DNA from: Diadema setosum
Lineage: Eukaryota; Echinodermata; Echinoidea; Diadematoida; Diadematidae
Direction of reading: 5' to 3'
DNA length: 64,000 bases
Assembly: GCF_964275005.1 (NCBI RefSeq)
Contig: NC_092700.1
Span: forward strand, 21,623,674 to 21,687,673
The position numbers were made by a program, and so were the translations under genes. Below, one piece after another: positions 47,787-58,100 of this stretch (its first letter is position 1; every line of letters begins with the position of its first letter). The notes under the pieces were generated by a model. The model saw only the letters and a program-made list of their open reading frames with translations, had not been told where the DNA came from and did not search any database.

Positions 47787-47936
47787 CGGTCACGCTGTAG
47801 ATCAGGCTCTTAGAGAGTGACGATCGTCCGCCACCTTCCACGCCGTACACGGCCAGAAGTGTCTTCTTTGGCAGATTTTCTTGTACCACCCTTGCGTATG
47901 CGCCTGGTTTGTAGGTTGCTAATTTCCTCCGCATCT
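47787..47936 (-). CDS. Ig-TM-GTPase unit 2: GTPase exon 1 (P-loop)
   Basis: A 150-nt exon from an ATTCTCAG acceptor to an ACCG/GTAAGCC donor, phase 1 on both sides. It encodes MRRKLATYKPGAYARVVQ, ENLPKKTLLAVYGVEGGGRS and SLSKSLIYSVT. LLAVYGVEGGGRSS is a Walker A/G1 motif (GxxxxGKS) with Arg in place of the invariant Lys. The YKP...LLxxG pattern is the start of the IFI44-type G domain. The phase fits the transmembrane exon at 51003 (G + AG = Glu, giving LRKSK-E-MRRKL). Alternatively the internal ATG, two bases after the acceptor, starts a separate cytosolic GTPase. Confidence 0.83.
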
Positions 47937-48186
47937 CTGAGAATACAGTATGTAAACTATGTAAAATATTTGGTAATAGGACTACACGAACAAGTTGGTG
48001 AGAAGTGTAATATGTTTCACAAACCTATATATCCACCCTTGCGTACGCGTCTGGTTTGTAGGTTGCTAATTTCCTCCGTATCCATCTCTGAGAATACAGT
48101 ATGTAAAGTATGTAAAATATTTGGTAATAGGACTACACGAACAAGTTGGTCTGAAGTGTAATATGTTTCATAAACCTATATATCCC
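47886..48186. repeat. 147-bp tandem duplication over the start of the P-loop exon
   Basis: Two copies (from about 47886 and 48033) include the splice acceptor, the first part of the exon and upstream intron. The outer copy has 4 extra bases after AGATG that shift the frame relative to the inner exon and lacks the P-loop, so it would make only a short alternative exon. Confidence 0.85.
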
Positions 48187-48868
48187 TCTTCGTCTTGATG
48201 AAGAACAAAATGACAATTACAGTAATCGACGCTATGTTATCTTTGCAACAAACTTGACAGTAACCGTTACGACGTTAGTCCTAGCGTTCCTTTCTGTCGC
48301 GTTGCTTTTTTTAAAGAATAATATTATAACGCAGGCCTTTTGCCAAGTGAATTTTTTTTATTTGTAGATAGTAATATCACGTTTTCATAAGATGACAAAG
48401 TAGATTCTAAGCGCTGTGAAGGAGTAGAGTGGCACAAAGAAGTGAAAGCGAAGAATAAACAGCGTATCCTACAAAAATTTTTACTGGTCTAAGTTAGAAC
48501 TGAAAGCAAGTCTTTAACAATTCAATGAAGAGGTGACGAAAAAGGGCGGGAAAATTCTATATAGATGCTTACAGAAAATCAATGAAGTTGACAGCAGAAA
48601 CTGATCGTGACCTATAGTTACGTAATTTTTACACTCCGACCAGTCGTAAACATCAGTTGTGAAACGTGTCTCGAGCTCCTACCCTTGAAGACAAACGAAA
48701 TATCAAAATCCCAGGCTCTATGTCCAATACTTGCCGATTGATCTGGTGACAGAACCAAGACTTACAGGATTGTTTTAGAGCTGACATCGCATCACGTTCT
48801 TTTTTCATCGGAGAAAATCATTTCTTTACCTTGGAGAGGCCTGTTGAGGGTCCCTTAAATAATTCTTG

Positions 48869-49204
48869 TCAGCCATTGTTGTGTGAGCCTGCAACATGCA
48901 ACATTCCCCACCACTCTACCAAAGAAACTGATAGCTGGAAGGGGCCTAAGAGTGAAAATAAAATCTCAGCTGATGTTGTGAGTTTCTTCTCACAAGTGCC
49001 ATTACAACTATAATCATTTGATGGTAAGTTCTGATTCATCCATGTAACGTTTGATAAAGGCACATTATCAATCATTGCATTTGGACTAACGTTTTTAAAT
49101 TCCGACGACGTTTTTACGTCCGATTCTGGACGCGCGGCGTCATTAGCACTGTCGACGTTAAAACGTGACAGTGAAACTGCCTCGGAATTGATAACAGTAA
49201 GTCC
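48869..49204 (-). other. open frame resembling a cytoplasmic-tail exon
   Basis: An open minus-strand frame of about 112 codons between the TM exon and the P-loop exon. It reads NSEAVSLSRFNVDSANDAAR, ESDVKTSSEFKNVSPNAM and SNVTWMNQNLPSNDYS: polar, Ser/Asp/Asn-rich, like a receptor tail. Splice sites are not convincing (TATATAG upstream), and inclusion before the P-loop exon in phase was not found. Possibly an alternative terminal exon. Confidence 0.25.
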
Positions 49205-49384
49205 ATCTATATATGCAATGATTTAATTTTCACCTTCATTACTACTAATCAAATATAGAGCAACTGAAAATTTTGGCACAATGATTTTTTGTCGTATCAG
49301 GCATGATAATCACGTTCATCATAAACATAAAAAGCTCAATCGAAGTATAATCACCTAACCATCTACATGTATATACCTTGCAGG

Positions 49385-49625
49385 TCAGTTGCCGGTGGTA
49401 GGCAGATTTCGCTGTACGAGTGGCTGGAACTCGTGGCTGAGAATAAGGGATATAAAGATTTTCTTTGTCGGTTTGGACACGATCAACAAACACATGTACG
49501 TGTACGATGCACTAATACTACAGAACTCCCATGTACATGTAGGTCCCACTAAATTATCCCTCGTGCAGTTCTATTTCAAAGAAATCGGCGCTCGAGATAG
49601 TTCTTTAATCCAGTGTAGTGCATGA
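49385..49625 (+). other. plus-strand open frame of natural composition
   Basis: After CTTGCAG the plus strand reads LPVVGRFRCTSGWNSWLRIR, DIKIFFVGLDTINKHMYVYD and LSLVQFYFKEIGARDSS before a stop. The hydrophobic pattern looks protein-like, but the domain is not recognised, and it lies in an intron of the minus-strand gene. A passenger exon or decayed element is possible. Confidence 0.22.
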
Positions 49626-50315
49626 TAGAGTATGTTCTATTTGTATACTATACTAAACTACTAAAAATGATCTTGGCCACTACATTTCTTTTTCGGGCCC
49701 CTAGAATTTTAAATGAATAAATTTTATTTGCCCGAACGGCTCACCAGAGAAAAAAAAAATAGTATCCTTGATGATATACGCTACACTTATGAGAATTATC
49801 CTTTGCAAGTTACAAGGTCGTGTATTGAAATATTTGAAGTTTGTTAAGGTTACTTTGGATAAAAAAAAACACACACACACACACAACAAAATGCTTTATT
49901 GACGCCATAAGAAATATATAGCTAGTATCAAGTAATCAAATAGACAAGACAAACAACAAAAGCCATTACTTTTATAGTTCTATTAATATCATCTTAAGTA
50001 AAGAGTTCATAGACTCAGTGGCCATGATAAATGAACAAAAAGTGCCACCATGTTTGTATTTAACAAAAGTACAAGGTGGTTGAATGTTTTCATACGATTT
50101 AATTCAATATTAGCAATTATTGCAACATTTATAACATTTCGGAAATCGACATTCTTGTTTCTTTAAGGTAATTTCGATTTCAATACTAAGAAAAACAACA
50201 AAAAAAAAAAAAACCGCGTGAACACATTATTCAATCTTTATTAGTTTCTTGCACGTACTGCATGTAATATTCTGGTCAATTCGCAAAAACAGGAAAATTG
50301 AGTATCTCAATATAA

Positions 50316-50750
50316 GAACGACCCAAGTCCATGGAAGACCATTTCGAGTAAACTTAAAAAAAACCTTCATATCTTTTTTACTTGTCCAATAATATTCTAT
50401 TTAACTGTGATGGGAAGGCAACATTGTATATACAATTAGAACATATTATGACAATTAACATTTACATTAATTGTGGAGACGCCATTTTGTGTGATGGACT
50501 TGGGTCGTTCTTTGAATCATATACATGATATTTTGCTATAGAGATGAGAGGACGAGAGAGGGCGCTATAATATGAATGTAAGAATGACCCAAGTCCTTCA
50601 TTCTTACATTCATATAAGATTTTACTCATTTATTTCAGGCACTTCCGGGGGTAATTAGGCTTTATCACTTATACACAAGATGAGTCCATGCATAAGCTAC
50701 AATTTCCCATGTCAAACTGAATTTGGCCAAAAATTGGACTTGGGTCGTTC
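50316..50750. mobile_element. nested inverted repeats with GACCCAAGTCC ends
   Basis: A 15-bp motif (GAA(C/T)GACCCAAGTCC) occurs four times in alternating orientation at 50316-50330, 50496-50510, 50582-50596 and 50736-50750. A hairpin (50570-50617) surrounds the third copy. Best read as two related hairpin elements side by side or nested. Confidence 0.6.
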
Positions 50751-51002
50751 ATATATTCAGGTCTATTACATTGCAATAAATATAGCAGAAAGAATCATTG
50801 TATGCCAAGCGAGATCAGCGTTTCAATGAAAAGAAAAGCATAAATAGCAGTGTCAAGCGTATTTAGTGCTAGCCATAAGCTAAGTGCAACATATTCTTTC
50901 TTGCTTAAGAGCATGTTGGGGACTGACATTGTCAAACCTTTCTGACTTCTCACAGTAAATGAAAGCACTGAGATGTGTATTCGTCTGGAAATGTATCTTC
51001 AC

Positions 51003-51146
51003 CTTTAGATTTGCGAAGCATCACAACAAAAAGAAATGTGAGAATCACGATGACAATCACGGCAAGAACCACAATGACGGCGATGAACCCTCCCACCACT
51101 TGGCTGTCGGACGGGGTAGCAGCAGTCACACCAGGTTCCTCTGTTC
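51003..51146 (-). CDS. Ig-TM-GTPase unit 2: transmembrane exon
   Basis: Begins after a CCTATTTTGACAG acceptor in phase 1 and encodes a Thr/Ser-rich stalk (GTEEPGVTAATPSDSQ), a single membrane helix (GGFIAVIVVLAVIVIVILTF then LFVVM) and a basic stop-transfer LRKSK. The frame ends at an AAAG/GTGAAG donor, phase 1. If this donor is skipped, the frame continues EDTFPDEYTSQCFHLL to TGA at 50950-50952, giving a receptor with a short tail. If used, it joins the P-loop exon. The Ig exons upstream fit in phase (YEP-G-TEEPG). Clear type I membrane protein. Confidence 0.82.
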
Positions 51147-51309
51147 CTGTCAAAATAGGCGATTGCCCGTTTGTTTGTTATTCCTTTTTATAATTCTTAG
51201 CCGACTGAAAACAATGGTAAAACCAAACACAGGTAAAATATAACCAGAATATCCTCTGTTTTTGTTTTCTCTCTCTTTGCGTAATAATATGCGTTTAATC
51301 AAAATGGGT

Positions 51310-51502
51310 CTAGGGCAATTACCCCCTGGGCAATTACCCAGACCCTCCCCGTGGCCCTAATCCTAATCCTAATCCTGAACCTAATCGTAACCCTAACCCA
51401 TACTCCTAACCCTAATCCTAACCCTAACCCTAATCTTTACTCTAATCTTACCATTAACCAGTACTTAGCCGGGGGTAATTGCCCTCGGGGGGTAATTGCC
51501 TG
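51310..51502. mobile_element. MITE with GGCAATTACCC ends and telomere-like interior
   Basis: Inverted ends (GGGCAATTACCCCCTGGGCA and the complement of GGCAATTACCCCCCGAGGGC) surround about 95 bp of degenerate CCCTAA/CCTAAT repeats. The interior resembles telomeric repeats but is too diverged and short to be a telomere. Confidence 0.7.
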
Positions 51503-51907
51503 GATACGATCAAAATATTGTCTGCAAGAATGCATGTACAGTCTAACCTGTGGTTTTAATCTTGCAAGATGATCTGAAATGACACTTTGAGTTGCACGTA
51601 AGCTGTCTTGCCACATAACCCACTTGGACTGCGTTGTGGATTTTATTTGTTTGGGTTTGTATGGATAGCTCTGTGTCTACGTGTGTGTGTGTGTGTGTGT
51701 GTGTTTGTGTGTGTGTTTTGCAGGGTACAATAACTATGTGTTAAAAGAATATTATGGCAACTTATGTATCTTTATCAAAGATATAATGTGTATATAAAAA
51801 TGCAAGATTAACATTTTCTACATTCATGCTGATATAAATTAACAAAAGCTTGCATACATCTTACAATTATGATATATAGGGCATAGATACGCCCCTCATA
51901 GTATATA

Positions 51908-52156
51908 TGAAGGGTTTGTTTGCAAAAACCGATAAGTCCATATTTGTCAAATGGAGACATTTGCCATTAAAGGTCTAGAAAAATAAAGAGAATAATAAGA
52001 AAATTTGTGCTTCTTTTGACCATAACTTCAAAAATATACCTTTATGTGTAGTGACCAATATATCATTTGAAAGGTATTATTTTGTACTTTATGACAGAGA
52101 CCGTACTTCAAAATCTTCAAAAATGGACTTATCGGTTTTTGCAAACAAAGTCTTCA
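51908..52156. mobile_element. MITE copy 1 (TGAAGGGTTTGTTTGC ends), TA target
   Basis: Inverted ends of about 35 bp (TTTGCAAAAACCGATAAGTC and its complement), flanked by TA. Its right end lies 7 bp from the exon boundary at 52164, so it supplies most of the 5' part of that intron. Confidence 0.85.
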
Positions 52157-52163
52157 TATGTAC

Positions 52164-52266
52164 CTGGCTCGTATCGCTGTACAAGTGCAATCATTTGAGT
52201 AGTCCCCTTCACAGCAACACCCTCTGCTAGACATCTGAACTTCCGTCCGACTTCATGCCTGGAGAC
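52164..52266 (-). CDS. Ig-TM-GTPase unit 2: second exon of the C2-type Ig domain
   Basis: A 103-nt exon from a TATCTCCAG acceptor (phase 0) to a CCAG/GTACAT donor (phase 1). It encodes VSRHEVGRKFRCLAEGVAVK and GTTQMIALVQRYEP. KFRCLAEG provides the F-strand cysteine that pairs with FPIVC of the previous exon. Joining to 53817 gives SLALK-VSRHEVGRKFRC without a break, completing the domain. The donor is weak (GTACAT) and borders a MITE, so splicing efficiency may be reduced. Confidence 0.8.
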
Positions 52267-52747
52267 CTGGAGATATAATGTCTTAAATGTATGTCTGTCC
52301 AATTAACCAATGAACGAAAGTCTTTTTCTGTGTGTTTATTCCGTATAACAAATTTCGATATTTTTTTTCATTTCACTCTTTATTTCCCCCCTAGATATTC
52401 AGATACATAAGATTTATAAAAACGATTACTAAAATCATTACACGTACATATCACATTACGAATACACTGACCGAACGACATGGCTGTTAACAGAAAGAAA
52501 ATGTTCAGAAAAAACTTGTTACATTCATTGTTGTTAATGTGCACATTTGCAATTTTAAGCTGCCCAAAGCAAAGAAATTAAAGAATATTACTCACAATTT
52601 GACGAAAAATCCTTGTTATATATCAAGTGCATGTGGTATTGCTGGGAAGTATTTGTTTTTTTTTTTATGATAATCGACTTACTTAAAATGTTTAAGAATG
52701 GTACTAAACCCGTTTGCGATGAAACTTTTCACACACACACACACACA

Positions 52748-52785
<38 letters not shown>

Positions 52786-52921
52786 GGTATTATTATCCGC
52801 GTGTTGGAATAAGAGCATGAAGACGATGAAGACAAACAAGTTGACATAATGCATTAGAATCCAACTCCATTTATTTGTAAACCAATGTTCGACCCTTGCA
52901 CGGATCTTCCTCAGGGTAACA

Positions 52922-52979
<58 letters not shown>

Positions 52980-53816
52980 TGTATTCATTCATTCATTCGT
53001 TTATACAAAATATAACAATATGTTTCAATACTACCTGGTAGAAATTGACATTTTTGCCTATATCTGATTTTATCCTGGGTCATACGACTGATTATTCCTC
53101 GTACCTTAAGCACTGACAGCCCAATGCTTCTGTAAAGAGATATTTGTGTTTTATATTTAAACAGACTGTTACACATTTCTCGTGATGTTTCACGTAATTT
53201 GTATTCTGTAATTTTGGTATCGTTTAAATGTATTTTTTTTCTGTGACATTTTCATGAAAAATATGAGAATAAATTTGAAATGAAATTGAACGCGAAATCA
53301 ATCAAATTTCGCTAGGAGTGACAGTGACGATCACATAATGAAACTCTGGTTAACTCGGGCATTACATATCAGTGAACATGATTTCTTGATCATTATTTAC
53401 CTTACAAGGGTGAAGCACAACTTTTAAGTTTTCGACAGAAGAAAATGTATCACTTCGAATGTTCTAGATTAACGATGAAACAAAATATTAAACAAAATCA
53501 AATTTAAAAGGAGTTTTGTCAGTTGAGCAACCCATGCAATTAATGCCCTCTTCTACAGTTCCATCAAACTTTGAACAACGAGGGTTTTATTAGCTCTGCA
53601 ATGGAGCGAACGGAGCAGAAAATTAAGAGGCATGGCAATCAAATATACCATAGCTCCCTGACAGATCTTTACTTTCTGATTTTGACAAAGACGAATGGTA
53701 TTGGGTATTTCCCTTGAACATTCGTGTTGTTGTCTGAGTTTAGTCCTATATTTACAGTCTACATATTCACCAAGTATTTAAACGCGAGAATATGCTGGAT
53801 TATCAAGATCTCTCAC

Positions 53817-54064
53817 CTTTAATGCTAGCGACGCATTCCAGAAACCTCCTTCTACATAAATGTTCCTCCTGGCGTACTCCTCGGAGTGAGTGTCACCCTT
53901 CACGCTGGTCCAAGACAGGTGGACTGGTGGACGAACCATGCTTACTCGGCACACGATGGGGAACAATTCAAACTCTTCCATCAACTTACCCACCGTGTAG
54001 GTACACTCTCCATCACTTGTTGGCTTGCAGTGGTCCACTGTCGGGTGAAGTGGTTCGGCAAGAA
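53817..54064 (-). CDS. Ig-TM-GTPase unit 2: first exon of the C2-type Ig domain
   Basis: 248 nt, acceptor TTTTCCCATCAG (phase 1), donor AAAG/GTGAGAG (phase 0), the same boundaries as the unit 1 exon at 3162-3409. It encodes AEPLHPTVDHCKPTSDGE, GKLMEEFELFPIVCRVSMVR and PPVHLSWTSVKGDTHSEEYA, then GGFWNASLALK. Two extra cysteines (VDHC, GEC) precede the core pair and could form a further disulphide. N-glycosylation sequon NAS. Very similar to unit 1 in sequence and flanking intron (shared ATCACAAAGCAT and AAACCTGTC). Confidence 0.87.
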
Positions 54065-54483
54065 CTGATGGGAAAATGATTATATCGAGGTATAAGTTTC
54101 TACGTATATGGCGAATAAATAACAAATATAATCTACGTAAAGAAAAATCTTCACAATAACTTTTGCATTTTAATCACATTAATTTAGAATCACAAAGCAT
54201 TTCTTTGTAAAACAAAACAACGGCAAACGACTGTATCAGAATTCCTTGAAACCTGTCCTACGACACACCCTACTCTGGTATTTCTTCTGCAAAATCATTC
54301 TGTGGGATCAGTTTATTATCTTACTGCAATATACATAAGGTACAGCTGACAATCTTAATCCAAAAGTATTATAACAACCATTGCAAAAATCATTCTCTGG
54401 CAAATGAATGTACTGTTTACATATGTAATTATATTTCTCTCTACTTCTGCACGGACACTTATACACAATATCAAATTTATATA

Positions 54484-54521
<38 letters not shown>

Positions 54522-54525
<4 letters not shown>

Positions 54526-54744
54526 GAGTTTGTTTGCAAAAACCGATAAGTCCATATTTGCCAAATGGAGATATTTGCGATTAAAGGTCAAGAAAAATAA
54601 AGAAAATAATAAGAAAATTTCTGCTTCTTTTGACCATAACTTCAAAAATGTACCTTGATATGTAGTGACTAATATATCATTTAAAAGATATTATTTTGTA
54701 CTTAATGACAGAGACCGTAATTCAAAATCTTCAAAAACGCTTCA
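54522..54744. mobile_element. MITE copy 2 (same family as 51908-52156), right end deleted
   Basis: The left end and body match copy 1 (GTTTGCAAAAACCGATAAGT), but most of the right inverted repeat is missing and only the terminal CTTCA remains. It lies in the intron between the V and C2 exons of unit 2, next to a TA tract. Confidence 0.8.
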
Positions 54745-54834
54745 TATATAATATAGGTGAATGAGCGAAAATAGTGTAATCTTTTATTTACTTTGAATCT
54801 TTAATCTTATTAGGACCAAATATCTTTTATTCAC

Positions 54835-55152
54835 CAATAACTGTCAAGTTGATGTACAAACGAGGTGAGTCTCCATTGCCCAAGGCTACGTGACAAGAGT
54901 ACGTGGTCTCATCGTCCACCAATAGGTCCCGTATCACGAGAGAGTATGTTGACGTCATAATAAATCTCGGACCCGCGCTGTTGATGACCTTATTTTGAAA
55001 CTTTTGTATCACCATCGTGGAGGCCGGATCTCCCGTTGAGTTGTGGCGATACCAAACCACGGCTATCACTGAGGATGGCCTTTCGACTTCACACGGTAGC
55101 TCCACAGTGGACCCCCTCAGACCACTTATGGCTGGGAGTATCAGTATTTCGT
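54835..55152 (-). CDS. Ig-TM-GTPase unit 2: V-type immunoglobulin domain exon
   Basis: 318 nt, phase 1 on both sides, from a TTTTCCTCAACAG acceptor to an ATTG/GTGAATAA donor. It encodes ILILPAISGLRGSTVELPCE, VIAVVWYRHNSTGDPAS, INSAGPRFIMTSTYSLVIRD and DDETTYSCHVALGNGDS: B- and F-strand cysteines, core Trp and the D.(E/T)T.YSC signature of V-set domains. It differs from unit 1 at roughly a quarter of positions and is longer by a few residues in the C-C' and C'-D loops. Outer, probably ligand-binding domain of the receptor. Confidence 0.88.
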
Positions 55153-58100
55153 CTGTTGAGGAAAATGTATTTACGTATACAGACAAAAAAAAAAAATAGA
55201 GTGACAATGTGGTATAGGTAAACAGATCGAGGCATAGAAAGCACCTAGAAGAGTGGTAAAATGAGAAACGTACAAATGAGATTATCTCAAAGATAATTGC
55301 CACCCATCACGTCACGGATAAAACAAGCATTTTACCAAGATTTTGAACAAGCATTTAACAGGTTGTATAAACAAGATTTTAATAAGTGATTGGGTGTATG
55401 CCTGTGTGTCGATAGGATGCCTTGGTATGAAACAGAGATTTTATGTGTGTGTGTGTTTGTTTGTGTGTGTGTATGTGTGCATATGTGCGTATGTGTGTTT
55501 TCCTTCCAAGCAAGAACTACGAACTGATCATTAGAGTTGATGGATTGCATGAAATTAAAAGAGTGTAATTCTACTGAAAAGAAATTGAAGGAATACATTA
55601 CCGAAGTGGTTTCAAAACTGGTGAAATTATAGTAATTTCTTTTTTCTAAAGAGGATTGATCAAGAATATGCTTTTTGAAATGTCCCGTCCTCAGTTATGA
55701 TTAGAGTTGTCGCAGATAATCATAAAAGGACTATTCTTAATTCTTAATCTACTTAAATGAATACACAGAAACAATGAAACCATAACGAAAACGAATATAT
55801 ATGGGAGTGTGGTAAACTTAGAAAATGTAATGCGACTTGTGAAACCTTTGTCTGAACTGTCCTCTTAGTCCCACATCATTTAGTCTGTGTCGAGCAAATT
55901 AAACGTATGAGTAATATGAAATTGTCCTTGTTTAAAATTTAGGCAGTGTATCGGCACAGGAATGGCAAAACATTTTGTAGCCGATGTAATCTGCCAAAAA
56001 GTAGTATACAAGATTAGGGGTGGAGTCAGGAATTTGTTCAGCCCATCAAGGACAGAGTTTGCACGACAATTTGAATGTAAAGGTCTGTAAATCCTAAAAG
56101 TAAAAATTAAATGTGACCGTGCACCACAAAACAAACAAAAAGTCGCACCATTTGATTTTAAGTGAGGACTCAAAAAATTGAAATGGTTCAACCAAGTCAA
56201 TCTTGAGTTTTGCATATTTTCTGAAAGAACTATCCTTCGTCTACATTATTCTTCACTTTGGTATCTTAACATGAATGGGAAAGTGTGTTTTTAGCAGTTT
56301 TTCTACAACCCTTCTTGGGGGAAGAGTAGAATGATCAGGTATGACTCAGAGGCCACTTTTCATGTCTTGAAATCCTTTGCAGACTCTTCATTTTCAAGTC
56401 TAATAACTTTTGAAAGGATAACACTATTGCTTTGCAAGTTAGCATTAATCATGGGCAGAATATGCTAATAGAACATGCTTAATTTCAGCTTAATTTGATA
56501 ATCTCTTCATTGTTGTTGCTCCGGTTGGTTTACATCCTGTGTTTTGTCCCTTTCATGGCTCAGCTAGCACGGCTTGGTAAAAATTAAGCGCTTGAATAGA
56601 CCATGTACTTCAGAGCCTCTTTTCTCAGTTCACACTTTTCCAGAGTGTAGGCTTTCTTTCCAGTATTTAAGTAGGTTAGGGGAGCCCATTTGAATTGAAT
56701 TATACATCATTTTAAAGCTTAGAGTCTGCTTTTTCATAATCTGTCCTTAACTGAAAATCCATATCTGGTGACTCTGTGGTGTTTTTGTGGTGCAGGGTCA
56801 CAAATGCCCCATCTAAATAAACCCAAAGCTGTGCCTACTGCTTTAGAATAGGAAATTGGGACCACAGTTTTGATTTTTGGGTGCATCTTCTCGTTATTCA
56901 ACATCGAACCTGATATGTGATTGAATATTAACGATCTAAACTAAAAGTAATCTGACAGGTGCATGGAATGTGTGCATAATCAAATATTCCGTTTCTCTAT
57001 TGAAGGCCGGTTTTATGTAAATCTCGCGTGCCCCAGTTGATTTGTAGTTGATGCCACTTATACACATACAAAAATAAAAAAGCAAGAACGATAGAAAGAA
57101 GAAGAGAAAAAACGACACAAAAGTAAAAGAAGCAAAAGCAAAACAAAACAATTGAAATCAGTGCAAGTCAACAAGTTTCAATAATTAAACCAGTCCGATA
57201 GACGTGTGTAAATGTAACGTTGGTTAATTGATCGAGCAAATCTTGTTTTAGCTAAAAATAGAATTGTTGTCAATATTTGAAATCTCAAGTTCAGTCGAGG
57301 TTGTATGAAATGGAAATGCAGTACTTTCAACATTTTACACTTTCCAATAATAATAATAATACATTACATTTATAATGCGCTTAATACAATGTTTCTAAGC
57401 GCAGGTATCAAAACAAATCAAAACCTATCAAAAGCAGGTTCCTTCATATTTCTTTAGCATTTTTTCACAGATTCCAAACCTCATAGATCGACCACTATAT
57501 GTTTTATATATTTGCAATATTCTATGTATGTCTCCAGCTTGATATCATGTACTTCATTTAATTTTGTTATATTTGATGTATATTTTCATCGAGAAATATG
57601 AAAAATAAATTGAAATTGAAAACATACCAAAACATACCAACACATATCCCTCTCTTACGAAGGGACAGACCGTATATCATACATACGCGGTTTACTTGAT
57701 CTTCTTGTAAGCGATTGAACAGCATAGATAATGCCATTGATACCTTTGACATTTAAACCATTGAACCCAAGTAGGAAATATATAGAATATTCTATATATA
57801 TTGTGTTCCATATAGTGTGTGCTTGCAATATCTATAGATGCATTTACTTGTAATTACTTATTATACGTTGGTATTGTGGATTCTTTTTAACGGTATGCAT
57901 TTCTATAAAATCGAAGAATCCATCACTTGCATAACCAAAATATCTTTTTTTTGAGAAAATGTACGTTTCAAATCAATGCAGACAGCACTTGTCATTCAAA
58001 TAATACTTCATCTTCAAATGCATTTGTTCATAACGATGTGAGATTGTTGGGTTTATATTTTTTTTTTCGGATGAGGAGGGTGTTATATATCTATGTACAC

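Noticed and set aside
51351-51470. A telomere or chromosome-end fragment
   Set aside because: CCCTAA-like repeats are few, degenerate and enclosed by MITE ends.
56936-57151. Phe-rich hydrophobic frame as a signal peptide or membrane exon of unit 2
   Set aside because: Low-complexity pyrimidine-rich sequence; no fitting donor in phase 1.
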